DNA of 32,695 nucleotides, taken from positions 1 through 32,695 of the forward strand of contig CAMBGJ010000011.1 of NCBI GenBank assembly GCA_945865805.1, written 5' to 3'. Below are positions 7,312 through 16,363 of this stretch, piece by piece (within the stretch, counting starts at the first letter, position 1; every line of letters begins with the position of its first letter). Both the position numbers and the translations under genes were made by a program. Source of the stretch: Bordetella parapertussis. Lineage in GTDB: Bacteria > Pseudomonadota > Gammaproteobacteria > Burkholderiales > SG8-41. The notes below the pieces were generated by a model that saw only the letters and a program-made list of their open reading frames with translations, searched no databases and was not told the origin of the DNA.

Positions 7312-8625
7312 TTAACGTTCGTCCAGCCGGATTTCGACGTACGCCAGATCGCGCGTGCGGCGTATCCATTCATTGAACGATTCTTCGCCCTTGCGTTCAC
7401 GCAGCGTCTGGCGCGCGGCGAGGCGCTTGCGCTCGCCGCTTAAGTCGGAGGTGCGCCGCTCAAGCACCTGGATGAGATGCCAGCCGAACGGCGAGCGCAC
7501 CGGCTCGCTGATCTGGCCGGGCTTTAACGCATCCATCGCGCGCTCGAATTCGGGCACCGTGTCGCCCGGCGAAATCCAACCGAGATCGCCGCCCTTGGAG
7601 GCGCTGGTGTCCTCGGAATTGGCGCGCGCCAGTTGCGCGAAATCGCCCTTGTTATCGAGCCGCTCCTTGAGGTTGCGCAGGCGGTTGCGACCCTCGGCTT
7701 CGGAGACGATTTCGCTGACCTTGATCAGAATATGACGCGCGCTGGTTTGCTGCACCTTGGCCTCTTGCTGGCCGCCGCGCCGCTCGTTCAACTTGATGAT
7801 ATGAAAGCCGTTGGGGCTGCGCAGCACGCTGCTGAGCTCGCCGGGCTTCATGGTGCGCAACGCATCGGCGAACAGGGTCGGCAAACGCTGATTGTCGCGC
7901 CAGCCCATCACGCCGCCTTGCAGCGCATCGGGCGCTTCGGAAAACGACGCCGCGATCTGGCGGAAATCGGTGCCGGATTTCAACTGCGCCAATGCCTGCT
8001 CGGCGCGTGCCTGGCGCGCCTGAATTTGCTCCGGGCCGGCGTTTTCTGCCACGCGCACGAGGATGTGCGAGAGGTTGAATTCGTCGTTGGCAGTGGTCTT
8101 TTCCGCAGCGGCGATCAGATTGTCGATTTCGCTGTCGGTCACGACGATTTTGTCGTTGACTTCGCGCTCGCGCAGGCGCGCCATGAGGATTTCGCCGCGA
8201 ATATCCTCGCGAAAACGGGGGAACGGAATGCCGTCTTTTTCCAGTGCCAGCCGCAGTTGCGCGACGATCATCTGGTTATCCTGCGCGATGCGTTCGATGG
8301 CGCGATCGAGTTCCACGTCGTCGATGCGCAGGCCGTTTTCCTTGGCAAACTGCACTACCGCGCGGTCGGCAATCATGCGTTCAAGAATCTGTTTTTCGAG
8401 CTCCGCGCGCGGCGACGCGGGCGTGCCCTGGCGCGCCAACTGGCTGGCGGCGCGCGCCATGCGTTCGCTTAATTCATTGCGTGTAATCACCTCGTCGTTG
8501 ACCACCGCGACGATGCGGTCGACGGTAATAATGGGGCGCGGCTTGGCTTGCGCCCAAACCTGCGCCGCCGACGCCAGGGTAATCAGCAGTACACAGGGCG
8601 CTATAATATTTCTCAACAAAATCAT
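7312..8625 (-). CDS. surA: Periplasmic chaperone/peptidyl-prolyl isomerase SurA
   Basis: This 437-residue protein has a signal peptide (NIIAPCVLLITLASAAQVWAQA), the SurA N-domain VDRIVAVVNDEVITRNEL with VELDRAIERIAQDN, and two parvulin domains, the first around FNLSHILVRV...GGVMGWRDNQRLP and the second around TSARHILIKV...KGGDLGWISPGDTVPEF. SurA escorts outer-membrane proteins, including LptD, through the periplasm, which fits its place directly after lptD. The ATG at 8625 has no visible Shine-Dalgarno sequence; the bases around it match a copy of the dispersed AT-rich motif. Length and domain order are normal. Confidence 0.95.
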   Translation of the reverse strand: MILLRNIIAPCVLLITLASAAQVWAQAKPRPIITVDRIVAVVNDEVITRNELSERMARAASQLARQGTPASPRAELEKQILERMIADRAVVQFAKENGLRIDDVELDRAIERIAQDNQMIVAQLRLALEKDGIPFPRFREDIRGEILMARLREREVNDKIVVTDSEIDNLIAAAEKTTANDEFNLSHILVRVAENAGPEQIQARQARAEQALAQLKSGTDFRQIAASFSEAPDALQGGVMGWRDNQRLPTLFADALRTMKPGELSSVLRSPNGFHIIKLNERRGGQQEAKVQQTSARHILIKVSEIVSEAEGRNRLRNLKERLDNKGDFAQLARANSEDTSASKGGDLGWISPGDTVPEFERAMDALKPGQISEPVRSPFGWHLIQVLERRTSDLSGERKRLAARQTLRERKGEESFNEWIRRTRDLAYVEIRLDER

Positions 8626-8635
8626 ATAGTTACGA
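8612..8635 (-). repeat. AT-rich 24-nt motif, copy 2 (over the surA start)
   Basis: The minus strand reads TCGTAACTATATGATTTTGT then TGAG. It matches the copy at 25915-25938 at 18 of 24 positions. It begins 23 nt after the lptD stop and includes the surA ATG and first codons, so part of the match could reflect coding constraint. Confidence 0.35.
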
Positions 8636-8658
8636 GTTGTTGTTTCTATAAACCGAGG

Positions 8659-11007
8659 TTAACGATCGGGCACAAAATACTCGCTGGGCCGCGCCGCGTA
8701 GGGGTCAAAGCGCGTGTAGCCACCGATGTTGCGCCGTAACAAATCCAGCGAATTTGACCCCACGCGCGTGAGACCGTTCAACTCCAGCTCCACGAAAATG
8801 CCGGTGACGGCGGCCGTGGTGGTGGTTGACAGGCGGTTGGCCACCACGCGAAATACAAAGCACCCGCCATCATATTCCATCCCGGCCACCGCTTCGAGCG
8901 TACGCCGGTCCTGCACCGAGTAATTCCAGCGGCCTACCGCGCTCCAGCCGCGCGCGATCGGCCATTGCCCGGACATGTCCCACTGCCGGATCGACGAGGC
9001 GATGCTTTGCCGATACGCGAGATTAAGCAACTTGCCCTGTTCCGGCTGGTAGCGCGCCACGGCGGTGGTGCGCTGCGTCTGCTGGTTGTCGGTATTGTAC
9101 TGCCAGCCCAGATCCAGAGTGAGCTTGGGTGCCACCGTGCCACTGACCACCGCCAGCAGATCGGAACGCGCGCTTTGATTGCTGCGCGGTGGTACGCCCG
9201 GCAGTGTCACCCGCTGCCCCTGAAAATAATAGCGTTGCGCGAGGCCGGCGCGGATGACCTCGAAACCGGTGTCCGGATTGATCAGCCGCGAGCGTACGCC
9301 CAAGGTAAGCTGATGGGCGTCGTTAATGCGATCGTGGCCGCTGAATTGATTCTCGGAAAAGATGGAAGCGAAGTTGATGTCCTGCAAGCCGCTTTCGAAA
9401 TTGGGGATATTGCTCTGATCGCGATAGGGGATGGCTACGTAGTAGGCTGTCGGTTCCAGCGTCTGCAGATAGCTGTTGCCGAAGATATTCGCCTGGCGCT
9501 CGAAGTTCAGCCCCGCCAGAGTGCTGAAGGTCGGCAGGGTGCGCGTGGTGTCCGGCAGCGCGGAGGTGTTTTTGTCGATGAAATAGCGTGAGGCATGCAA
9601 TCCGATTTTCGGTGTGACGAAGGCGGCGGCGCTTTGCCACGGAAAGGTCATGCTGGGATTGGCCACGACGCGCTTGCCGTTGACCAGTGTCGGGTGCCCA
9701 AAGTCGGTGTAATTGCCTTCGAAATTAAAGTCGCCCTTGAACGTATTCAGCCGCTGCGCGATCAGACTCACCTGTGGCCGACGCGAATACGGCGGCGTCA
9801 ACGGTGCCAGCGGATCGGTTTGCAGCGTTTGCCAGCTTTGCAGCAGGCCGCTGACCGTGTAGGTGCCGCCGTCGCCCCAGATACCGCCGCGCGACAGCGT
9901 GCCTTGCCGGGTCAGATAGGTCTGCGAGGTCAAACCCACGGCGGTGGACAGATCGGTAAAGTATTTCGCATCGGACACGCTGGTGATATCCAGCGCGCCG
10001 GCCCAGCCGTTCGACAGCGTATGCGAGTGCCTTAACTGCAACAGATGTCGCGTGCGGTCTGATACGCGGTCGTCGGGCAGCACTTCGACGTGCAGCTCCC
10101 CTTTGTAGGCCGGCATCAAATAACGAAAATCGTTGCGCAACTGTAAGCCACGTTTACTCAGCACGCGCGGCGTGATGGTCAAATCGTAGTTGGGTGCCAG
10201 ATTCCAAAAAAACGGCGTGGTGACTTCAAATCCGCTGGCGCTGGTGGTGCCGTAGTACGGCGCGAGAAACCCCGTCTTGCGTTCCTGATGCAGCGGAAAC
10301 GAAAAATACGGCGCGTAAAAAATCGGCGTGCCCTTGAAATCCACCGTCGCGTTGCGCGCCACCCCCACGCCTTCGTCGCGGTAAATCCGCAAATCGTTTG
10401 ATCGGATGTTCCATTGATCGTTATCGGGTTCGCAGGTGGTGAAGCTGGCCCGTTGCGCGTGGAACTGCCCCGGCCCTTCAAACAGGATGCGCTCGGCCAC
10501 GCCGCGACCGCTCATCCCCTGCCGCGCGGCGCTGGTGCTGGCGGTGGGCATCACGCCGGACGGTACGGCTGCTATGGGCAGATTGCCGGTGGCGCGCGGG
10601 TTGATGAAATATTTCGCGCGCTCCATCACGCCGCGCTCGGTATCGAAGTCATAGCGCAGGCGCACACCTTGCGCGACATAGGCACCTTGTTCCAGCTGTA
10701 CATTGCCGATGGCTGTCAGCTCGTTAAAGCGCGAGTCAAAACGCATCCAGTCGGCGGCGATGGCCTGACCGCGCGAGCGGGCGCGGGCGTTGCCCAGCGC
10801 CTCGGTTTCGCGCTCGCTGTGGCCCTGCATACGGTCGCCTTCCATGTAGACCGGCGCCGGCACGCCGGATTTGCCGTCCGGCACACCCGCGATCGTCGGC
10901 TGCATGCGCAGCGCCAGCGTGCCTTGCGCGGTGGCAAGCGCAGGCAGCGCGGGCAAGGCGCACATCAGCGCCCAGGCGATGGGCGATTTACGCGGACGGG
11001 GCGTCAC
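8659..11007 (-). CDS. lptD: LPS-assembly protein LptD
   Basis: This 782-residue outer-membrane protein begins with a signal peptide (SPIAWALMCALPALPALATAQG), then an OstA/LptA-like periplasmic domain (RMQGHSERETEALGNARARSRGQAIAADWMRFD to MERAKYFINP) and the large beta-barrel with LptD motifs such as GTPIFYAPYFSFPLHQERKTGFLAPYYG and the C-terminal EYDGGCFVFRVVANR. It inserts lipopolysaccharide into the outer leaflet with LptE. The start is GTG at 11007. Mature cysteines visible are TTCEPDN and GGCFVF; the cysteine pairs of E. coli LptD that make two disulfides are not all present, as in some other proteobacteria. It is divergent from amgK and leads the surA-pdxA-rsmA operon. Confidence 0.95.
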   Translation of the reverse strand: MTPRPRKSPIAWALMCALPALPALATAQGTLALRMQPTIAGVPDGKSGVPAPVYMEGDRMQGHSERETEALGNARARSRGQAIAADWMRFDSRFNELTAIGNVQLEQGAYVAQGVRLRYDFDTERGVMERAKYFINPRATGNLPIAAVPSGVMPTASTSAARQGMSGRGVAERILFEGPGQFHAQRASFTTCEPDNDQWNIRSNDLRIYRDEGVGVARNATVDFKGTPIFYAPYFSFPLHQERKTGFLAPYYGTTSASGFEVTTPFFWNLAPNYDLTITPRVLSKRGLQLRNDFRYLMPAYKGELHVEVLPDDRVSDRTRHLLQLRHSHTLSNGWAGALDITSVSDAKYFTDLSTAVGLTSQTYLTRQGTLSRGGIWGDGGTYTVSGLLQSWQTLQTDPLAPLTPPYSRRPQVSLIAQRLNTFKGDFNFEGNYTDFGHPTLVNGKRVVANPSMTFPWQSAAAFVTPKIGLHASRYFIDKNTSALPDTTRTLPTFSTLAGLNFERQANIFGNSYLQTLEPTAYYVAIPYRDQSNIPNFESGLQDINFASIFSENQFSGHDRINDAHQLTLGVRSRLINPDTGFEVIRAGLAQRYYFQGQRVTLPGVPPRSNQSARSDLLAVVSGTVAPKLTLDLGWQYNTDNQQTQRTTAVARYQPEQGKLLNLAYRQSIASSIRQWDMSGQWPIARGWSAVGRWNYSVQDRRTLEAVAGMEYDGGCFVFRVVANRLSTTTTAAVTGIFVELELNGLTRVGSNSLDLLRRNIGGYTRFDPYAARPSEYFVPDR

Positions 11008-11157
11008 AAGAGATCGGCGTGGTTCACGGAAGGGATGAAAAGCGGAGTGCTAAAATCGCACAAAACCCGGATTATGGCAACGAGTGGCGAACGAGCGCGC
11101 TGTGCGCAGACGACGACAGGCCCGATCGGCAAGATTAAATAACGCGAAGGCAACACA

Positions 11158-12168
11158 TTGTCCACTAATGCCACAGACCTGCGCCTGCCGCAATTGCGCG
11201 CCTGGCTGGCGCAAACCCGCTTGCCGAACGCCTTTACGCTGGCACCCGCCTCGGCGGATGCGAGTTTCCGGCGCTATTTCAGGGTGACGGCCGAAGGCAA
11301 GACCTGGATCGCCATGGATGCGCCACCGCCGCAGGAAGATTGCCGCCCGTTCGTGCAGGTGGCCGCGCTGATGCAGGCGGCAGGCCTGAACGTGCCGCAA
11401 ATCATCGAGCAGGATCTCGAACGCGGTTTTTTGCTGTTGAGCGACTTGGGTACGGCCACCTACCTCAATGGCTTTACTGCGGACAATCCTGACGGTTTGT
11501 TCAGCGACGCCATCGATACCCTGATTCAATGGCAAAAAGCCAGCCGTCCCGGCGTGTTGCCGCCGTACGACGCGGCCCTGCTGCAACGTGAACTCGATCT
11601 GTTCCCCGATTGGTACGTGGGCAAACATCTGCAGACCACGTTCAGCGCCACGCAACGTAAAGTGTTTGCAGGCGCGACAAAATTATTAATCGACGCCGCC
11701 TTGGCGCAGCCGTGCGTTTACGTGCATCGCGATTACATGCCGCGCAATCTGATGCTCTCCACGCCCAACCCCGGCGTGCTGGATTTTCAGGATGCGGTTT
11801 ACGGCCCGATCACCTATGACGTGGCCTCGCTGTTTCGCGACGCCTTTGTCAGTTGGCCCGAGGAACGTGAGCTCGATTGGGTGATTCGCTATTGGGAACG
11901 CGCCAAGGCCGCTGGCCTGCCGGTGAACGCCGACTTCGGTGCGTTTTGGCACGATTTTGAATGGATGGGCCTGCAACGTCACATCAAGGTGTTGGGTATT
12001 TTTGCGCGCATTAATTACCGCGACGGCAAGCCGCATTACCTGAAAGACACGCCGCGCTTTATCCAGTATGCACGCCGTGTCGCCACGCGCTACCGCGAGT
12101 TGGGGCCGCTGGCGGTGTTGCTGGATGAACTCGAAGGCCGCGCGCAACAAATTGGCTATACCTTCTGA
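11158..12168 (+). CDS. amgK: N-acetylmuramate/N-acetylglucosamine anomeric kinase AmgK
   Basis: This 336-residue member of the aminoglycoside phosphotransferase fold has the catalytic loop H190-R-D192-YMPRN197 and metal-binding D209-FQD. N-terminal ASFRRYFRV is the conserved nucleotide-loop segment of this subgroup. AmgK phosphorylates free MurNAc at C1 in the peptidoglycan recycling route that bypasses de novo UDP-MurNAc synthesis. The call over a generic phosphotransferase rests on the adjacent murU (8-nt gap) and on the divergent lptD, the arrangement known from Pseudomonas and relatives. The start is TTG at 11158 with GAAGG 7-8 nt upstream; no ATG is available before the conserved region. 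Confidence 0.92.
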   Translation: MSTNATDLRLPQLRAWLAQTRLPNAFTLAPASADASFRRYFRVTAEGKTWIAMDAPPPQEDCRPFVQVAALMQAAGLNVPQIIEQDLERGFLLLSDLGTATYLNGFTADNPDGLFSDAIDTLIQWQKASRPGVLPPYDAALLQRELDLFPDWYVGKHLQTTFSATQRKVFAGATKLLIDAALAQPCVYVHRDYMPRNLMLSTPNPGVLDFQDAVYGPITYDVASLFRDAFVSWPEERELDWVIRYWERAKAAGLPVNADFGAFWHDFEWMGLQRHIKVLGIFARINYRDGKPHYLKDTPRFIQYARRVATRYRELGPLAVLLDELEGRAQQIGYTF

Positions 12169-12176
12169 GCGTTGCG

Positions 12177-12863
12177 ATGAAAGCGATGATCCTTGCTGCC
12201 GGCCGCGGCGAACGCATGCGGCCGCTGACCGATACCACGCCCAAGCCACTTTTAGTGGTTGGTGGTAAGTATTTGATTTTATGGACTATTTTTAGGCTAC
12301 GTCAAGCGGGCATTACGGAGATGGTGGTCAACATTTCGCACCTGGCCGAACAAATCGAAGCCGTACTGGGCGACGGTGCGGCACATGGGGTGCGCATCCG
12401 ATATTCCTTTGAACGCGAAGCGCTGGAAACCGCTGGCGGTATCGCGTGGGCGCTGCCGTTGCTGGATGAACAACCGTTCGTCGTGGTGAACAGTGATGTC
12501 TACAGCGATTACGATTTCAGCAGCCTGTGCGAACGCGCTCAGTCATTAACGGCTGCAGACCCGGCGCATCTGGTGCTGGTGGACAACCCGGCGCATCACC
12601 CGCAAGGGGATTTTGCGTTACACGGCGGCGTGGTGACAACGGCGGGCGCGCGGTTCACCTTCAGTGGTATCGGTGCCTACCATCCGGCACTATTCGCGGA
12701 CATCGCGCGCGGCACCAAAGCGCGGCTTGCCGCGCAACTAACCAAACCCATCGCTGACGCGCGCGTCACCGGCGAACACTATCCGGGTGAATGGAACGAT
12801 GTCGGCACGCCGCAACGGCTGGCCGAACTGGATGCGCGCCTACGCGCCGGGGATCGTCGCTAA
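12177..12863 (+). CDS. murU: N-acetylmuramate alpha-1-phosphate uridylyltransferase MurU
   Basis: The 228-residue nucleotidyltransferase has the sugar-nucleotide pyrophosphorylase signature MILAAGRGERMRPLTDTTPKPLL, the mid-protein metal motif VVNSDVYSDYDF and the C-terminal GEWNDVGTPQRLAELD. MurU turns MurNAc-1-phosphate from AmgK plus UTP into UDP-MurNAc. Its coupling to amgK supports this specificity over other small NTP-transferases. A striking AT-rich tract starts at codon 30 (GGKYLILWTIFRLRQAG). Here family members generally have a Lys-Pro-Leu-Ile start; the tract carries a copy of the dispersed 24-nt motif and uses TTG, ATT, TTA and TTT codons unlike its neighbours. Confidence 0.94.
   Translation: MKAMILAAGRGERMRPLTDTTPKPLLVVGGKYLILWTIFRLRQAGITEMVVNISHLAEQIEAVLGDGAAHGVRIRYSFEREALETAGGIAWALPLLDEQPFVVVNSDVYSDYDFSSLCERAQSLTAADPAHLVLVDNPAHHPQGDFALHGGVVTTAGARFTFSGIGAYHPALFADIARGTKARLAAQLTKPIADARVTGEHYPGEWNDVGTPQRLAELDARLRAGDRR
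12263..12286 (+). repeat. AT-rich 24-nt motif, copy 3 (inside murU)
   Basis: TGGTAAGTATTTGATTTTAT then GGAC lies in frame within murU and encodes GKYLILWT. Its GTAAGTATTTGATTT core is identical over 15 nt to the copy downstream of gloA, and it matches the copy at 32491 at 19 of 24 positions. Confidence 0.5.
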
Positions 12864-12887
12864 TCCACCGGCGCGGCGACACCATCG

Positions 12888-14657
12888 CTACACCATCGCC
12901 TGGCCAGGCTTCTTGAGATAAACCTCTTTAATCCCATCAGCCGCCCAGCATGCCAGCATGCCGATGGTCTCGGTCGGGCCTTGCGCGCCGTTTTGCGGGA
13001 AGGCGCTGCCGCCGACCACGAACACATTGGGCACGTCCCACGACTGCATGTACTTGTTGACCACGCTGGTTTTCGGGTCCGCGCCCATCGCAGCACCACC
13101 CATGTTGTGCGTGCTTTGGTACGGCACGATGCTGTATTTGGTGTAGGGCGCGCGCGCGTGATAGCCCGACGGCTTCATGGCCTTGGCGATCTCGCTCACC
13201 TTTTCGTTCATGTAGTGCAGCATTTTCTGCTCGTTCTGGTGCCAGTCGAAGGTCATGCGCAGCAGCGGCAGGCCGTTGGCGTCCTTGTAGGTCGGGTCCA
13301 GATCGAGGTAATGCCCGCGGTAGCTCTGGCATGAACCGTGAATACCGAGGCTGAACGCGCGGCGGTAGTTCTGCGCGATGGCCTTCTTCCATTGCGAGCC
13401 CCAGCGCGGCGTGCCATGCGGCACGGGCTTGGATTTGATCGGTGTTGCGCCCGCTGTGGACACGGCAATATAGGCCGAGCCAACAAAATCACGCGGCTGG
13501 CTGTGCAGCACATCGCCATTGAAGTCGTCGATGGAGGTGTTGACCATGCCGCCGCCGATGAACGGGTTGAACTCTTTGTCATCGAAAAACACTTCAACGC
13601 GACCACCCGTTTGATACGAGTAATTGCGGCCCACCACGCCGGTGTTGGATACCGGGTCGTACGGCTTGCCGATGCCCGAGAGCAGCAACAGGCGCGTGTT
13701 GTTAAAGCAATAGGTCGACAGGATCACCATCTCGGCGGGTTGCTCGAACTGGCGACCGCGCGCATTGACGTAGATCACGCCGGTGGCTTTTTTGCCGGTG
13801 GAATCAGTGAGTATCTTGATGACGTTGGACAGCGGCCGCATTTCAAAGGTCGGCTGCTTCATCAGCGACGGTATCACCGCTGTCAGCGGATTCGCCTTGG
13901 CTCCCTGTGAACAGGCGTGGCTGCTGCAGAAGCCGCCGCGCGCGCATTCGCCGAGAAAGTTCTTGTAGAGGTTCATGTAGTCGCGCGTCATCGCCGCGGC
14001 TGGGCCCTGGAACGGGTGATAGCCCAATTCCCTACAGGCCTTGGCGAACAGCTCGCCCTGCGGCGTGGGCCGGGTGGGGGGGTTCGGATACTCGCGCGAG
14101 CGCGCGCCTTCGTGCGGATTGCCGCCGGGGCGGATTTCACCCTCCAGGTTGCCCGCGACACCACCCACACCATAGATGGATTCGAACTGGTCGTAGTACG
14201 GCTCGACGTCTTCGTAGCTCACCCCCCAATCCTGCGAGGTGCAATCCTCGGGGAAGTATTTCTTGCCGAAGCGCCCTTCCAGCCGGCTGCGGATGTCGAA
14301 ATCGTAAGGCAGTTGGCGCCGTGCGTTGCAGCCCCAGTGCAAGGCCGTGCCACCGACGATCTCGCCGGGCTTGAACGAACCGAGTTCGCGCATGGGCAGC
14401 GCGGTTTCGCTCATCTGGTTGCGGAAGGTGATGGTCTCGCGCGAGAGGTTTTGAAAGATGTCGCTGTGGCGGTCGAACTTCAGCTCGTCCTGCACATAGG
14501 GCATGACGAAATCTTTTTGCGTCTCGGCCGAGCGCCCGCGCTCAAGACACACCACGCTCAGTCCGGCGTTGGCGAGTTCCATGCTCATGATGGAACCAAC
14601 GACGCCGCTGCCGACAACCACGGCATCGACTGGTTTTAATTTGGTGGGGGTAGTCAT
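12888..14657 (-). CDS. GMC oxidoreductase, gluconate 2-dehydrogenase large-subunit type
   Basis: The 589-residue protein has an N-terminal FAD-binding motif DAVVVGSGVVGSIMSMELANAGLSVVCLERG, a GGTALHWGCNARR segment typical of the gluconate/sorbitol/fructose dehydrogenase branch of GMC enzymes, and a C-terminal STHNMGGAAMGADPKTSVVNKYMQSWDVPNVFVVGGSAFPQNGAQGPTETIGMLA that carries the catalytic His region. The enzyme should oxidise a sugar or alcohol group with FAD. It follows the subunit 3 gene by 54 nt. No c-type cytochrome subunit is beside it, and neither subunit has a visible export signal, unlike classical membrane-bound gluconate dehydrogenase. The substrate is unknown. Confidence 0.88.
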   Translation of the reverse strand: MTTPTKLKPVDAVVVGSGVVGSIMSMELANAGLSVVCLERGRSAETQKDFVMPYVQDELKFDRHSDIFQNLSRETITFRNQMSETALPMRELGSFKPGEIVGGTALHWGCNARRQLPYDFDIRSRLEGRFGKKYFPEDCTSQDWGVSYEDVEPYYDQFESIYGVGGVAGNLEGEIRPGGNPHEGARSREYPNPPTRPTPQGELFAKACRELGYHPFQGPAAAMTRDYMNLYKNFLGECARGGFCSSHACSQGAKANPLTAVIPSLMKQPTFEMRPLSNVIKILTDSTGKKATGVIYVNARGRQFEQPAEMVILSTYCFNNTRLLLLSGIGKPYDPVSNTGVVGRNYSYQTGGRVEVFFDDKEFNPFIGGGMVNTSIDDFNGDVLHSQPRDFVGSAYIAVSTAGATPIKSKPVPHGTPRWGSQWKKAIAQNYRRAFSLGIHGSCQSYRGHYLDLDPTYKDANGLPLLRMTFDWHQNEQKMLHYMNEKVSEIAKAMKPSGYHARAPYTKYSIVPYQSTHNMGGAAMGADPKTSVVNKYMQSWDVPNVFVVGGSAFPQNGAQGPTETIGMLACWAADGIKEVYLKKPGQAMV

Positions 14658-14711
14658 TTTTTGTATTCCTTGCCTGTGTTTATTCGCAGCGTAGATTCGT
14701 AACGGCGGACG

Positions 14712-15362
14712 TTAAACGGGTTTGATCGGAATGTGCTTGGGAAAGCCCTGGCTGTCGACCGGCACCTTGCCGGATTGAATGTCGAGGATGCTCACCGGTT
14801 CGGCGCGATAAACGTCCGTGCTGCCGAGCAGCTCACGGTAATTGCCCGACGAAACACCCGGAAAGCCGAGCAGCTTCCAGCCGACATTGCCCTGGTTGCC
14901 GCCGTAAATCGGGTCGGCGAAAAACCCCTCTTCGGTGTTGCGCATCAGCAGATCAAAAAACACCCGGCTGGATACCGACGGCAGATCGATCTTGTTGTGT
15001 TCCATCGCGGACAGCACCTCGTCCTGCTGTGCGCCGGTCAGCGCATCGAAGTTCTTGCCGTATGTCGCGTTGCAATGCAGCTCGGTCTCGCGGATCGCCG
15101 CGCGATACATCTCCTGCGGCGTCAGGCGCGACTGGTAACCCTGTTGCGGCGTGCCTTCCTGCCACGGGCCCGAACGATAATTACGTCCATGCGTGCCCCA
15201 CTCACTTTGCAAGTGGCGGTCGATGTAGACGCTGACACCGGCAGCCTTGGCGCCTGGCCCCAGATCGTCGGCGGGAATCAGACGCTCGGTCGCGGCGTCG
15301 AGAAAACGAATTTCGTGCGGCACCAGGTAACCGTACACCCGGCCCGCGGTTTGATCTGCCAT
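14712..15362 (-). CDS. Gluconate 2-dehydrogenase subunit 3 family protein
   Basis: The 216-residue protein matches the small subunit of GMC-type dehydrogenases: LVPHEIRFLDAATERLIPADDLGPGAKAAGVSVYIDRHL and LTPQEMYRAAIRETE, with the C-terminal FFDLLMRNTEEGFFADPIYGGNQGNVGWKLLGFPG that defines the family. Subunit 3 usually bears a twin-arginine signal that exports the folded large subunit with it. Here the start at 15362 is fixed by SD GGGAGA 7 nt upstream and no RR signal is encoded, so the complex may be cytoplasmic. It precedes the GMC subunit on the same strand. Confidence 0.88.
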   Translation of the reverse strand: MADQTAGRVYGYLVPHEIRFLDAATERLIPADDLGPGAKAAGVSVYIDRHLQSEWGTHGRNYRSGPWQEGTPQQGYQSRLTPQEMYRAAIRETELHCNATYGKNFDALTGAQQDEVLSAMEHNKIDLPSVSSRVFFDLLMRNTEEGFFADPIYGGNQGNVGWKLLGFPGVSSGNYRELLGSTDVYRAEPVSILDIQSGKVPVDSQGFPKHIPIKPV

Positions 15363-15448
15363 GCTTGAGTCTCCCTGAATGAAAAGTGCGGGTGAAATGC
15401 GGCGGAAGCCTCGCGCACCACTTTCGGCGCTGCCCCCATTGCGGTCAA

Positions 15449-15454
15449 ATTATA
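15449..15454 (-). promoter_or_regulatory. Candidate -10 element for the GMC dehydrogenase operon
   Basis: The minus strand has a perfect TATAAT about 87 nt before the subunit 3 start, inside a 209-bp gap that otherwise holds no gene. No convincing -35 hexamer is visible at 16-18 bp, so this is a weak prediction. The rest of the gap (15363-15571) shows nothing recognisable. Confidence 0.3.
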
Positions 15455-15571
15455 CCGGCTCACGCCGGGCCATGGCGTACGCTTCAGTGATATTGGACTC
15501 GCTGCTCCAGCAGGAAGACGCGCCGGTCACGGCAGGATTCCACCGCTTGGTACGCCGCTCCGCGATCCCAC

Positions 15572-16330
15572 CTACCCCAGCATCTGCCCGCCATCCACCG
15601 CGATGGTTTGTCCGGTAACCCAACTGGCCGCGCTGCTGGCGAGAAACAGCGCGACGTTGGCGATTTCCTCCGGCGTGCCCAGGCGGCCGAAGCGTATGCT
15701 GTGGAGAATGGCGTTATAGAGATCGGGATTCGCGGTTTTTCGCTGCTCCCAGCTTCCGCCCGGAAACTCGATGGAGCCCGGCGCAATGCAGTTCACGCGG
15801 ATGTGTTTGGCCGCCAGCGCAGCCGCCTGCGACAGGGTTAACTGGATCAGCGCAGCCTTGACCGCGCCGTAGGGCGGCGTGCGCGCGCTGTGTTGCAGGC
15901 CCGAAATCGACGAAATATGAATGATCGAACCCTGCGATTTTTCCAGATACGGCAACGCCGCGCGCGACGCCCGCACCGGCGCCAGCAGATCGACATTGAT
16001 ACTGGCCGCCCAGCCGGCTTCGTCATCAGAAAGACCGAATCCCGAGGCGTTGTTCACCAGTATGTCGATGCCGCCCAGCGCCTGTGCGGCGGTTTCAATG
16101 TAGCGAGCCACCGCCGCGCCGTCTGCCAGATCGCAACTGGCCGCGTGCACCGTATGCGGGGTGGGGCCACAGGACACGAGTTCTTTTTCAGTCGCGCGCA
16201 GCGCCGCTTCGCCACGCGCACAGATAGAAACGTTCGCGCCCGCGCGTGCGAAAGCCAGTGCGATCGAGCGTCCGATGCCGCGCGAGCCGCCGGCGATGAT
16301 GGCGTTGCGGCCAGTGAGATTCAGGTGCAT
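15572..16330 (-). CDS. SDR-family oxidoreductase
   Basis: The 252-residue protein is a classical short-chain dehydrogenase: cofactor motif AGGSRGIG at residues 13-20, structural LVNNASGFG at 91, catalytic Ser near 141 (IIHISSISG) and Y154-x3-K158 (PPYGAVKAA). The C-terminal NVALFLASSAASWVTGQTIAVDGGQMLG is the usual 3-oxoacyl-ACP-reductase-like ending. It should perform an NAD(P)-dependent ketone/alcohol conversion; the substrate is not predictable. SD GGAG lies before the ATG. It is divergent from the UroD-family gene, with about 90 bp between them, and a good TATAAT lies in that spacer. Confidence 0.9.
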   Translation of the reverse strand: MHLNLTGRNAIIAGGSRGIGRSIALAFARAGANVSICARGEAALRATEKELVSCGPTPHTVHAASCDLADGAAVARYIETAAQALGGIDILVNNASGFGLSDDEAGWAASINVDLLAPVRASRAALPYLEKSQGSIIHISSISGLQHSARTPPYGAVKAALIQLTLSQAAALAAKHIRVNCIAPGSIEFPGGSWEQRKTANPDLYNAILHSIRFGRLGTPEEIANVALFLASSAASWVTGQTIAVDGGQMLG

Positions 16331-16363
16331 GCAGACTCCGGCAAAGTATGAAAGACGCTGGTC

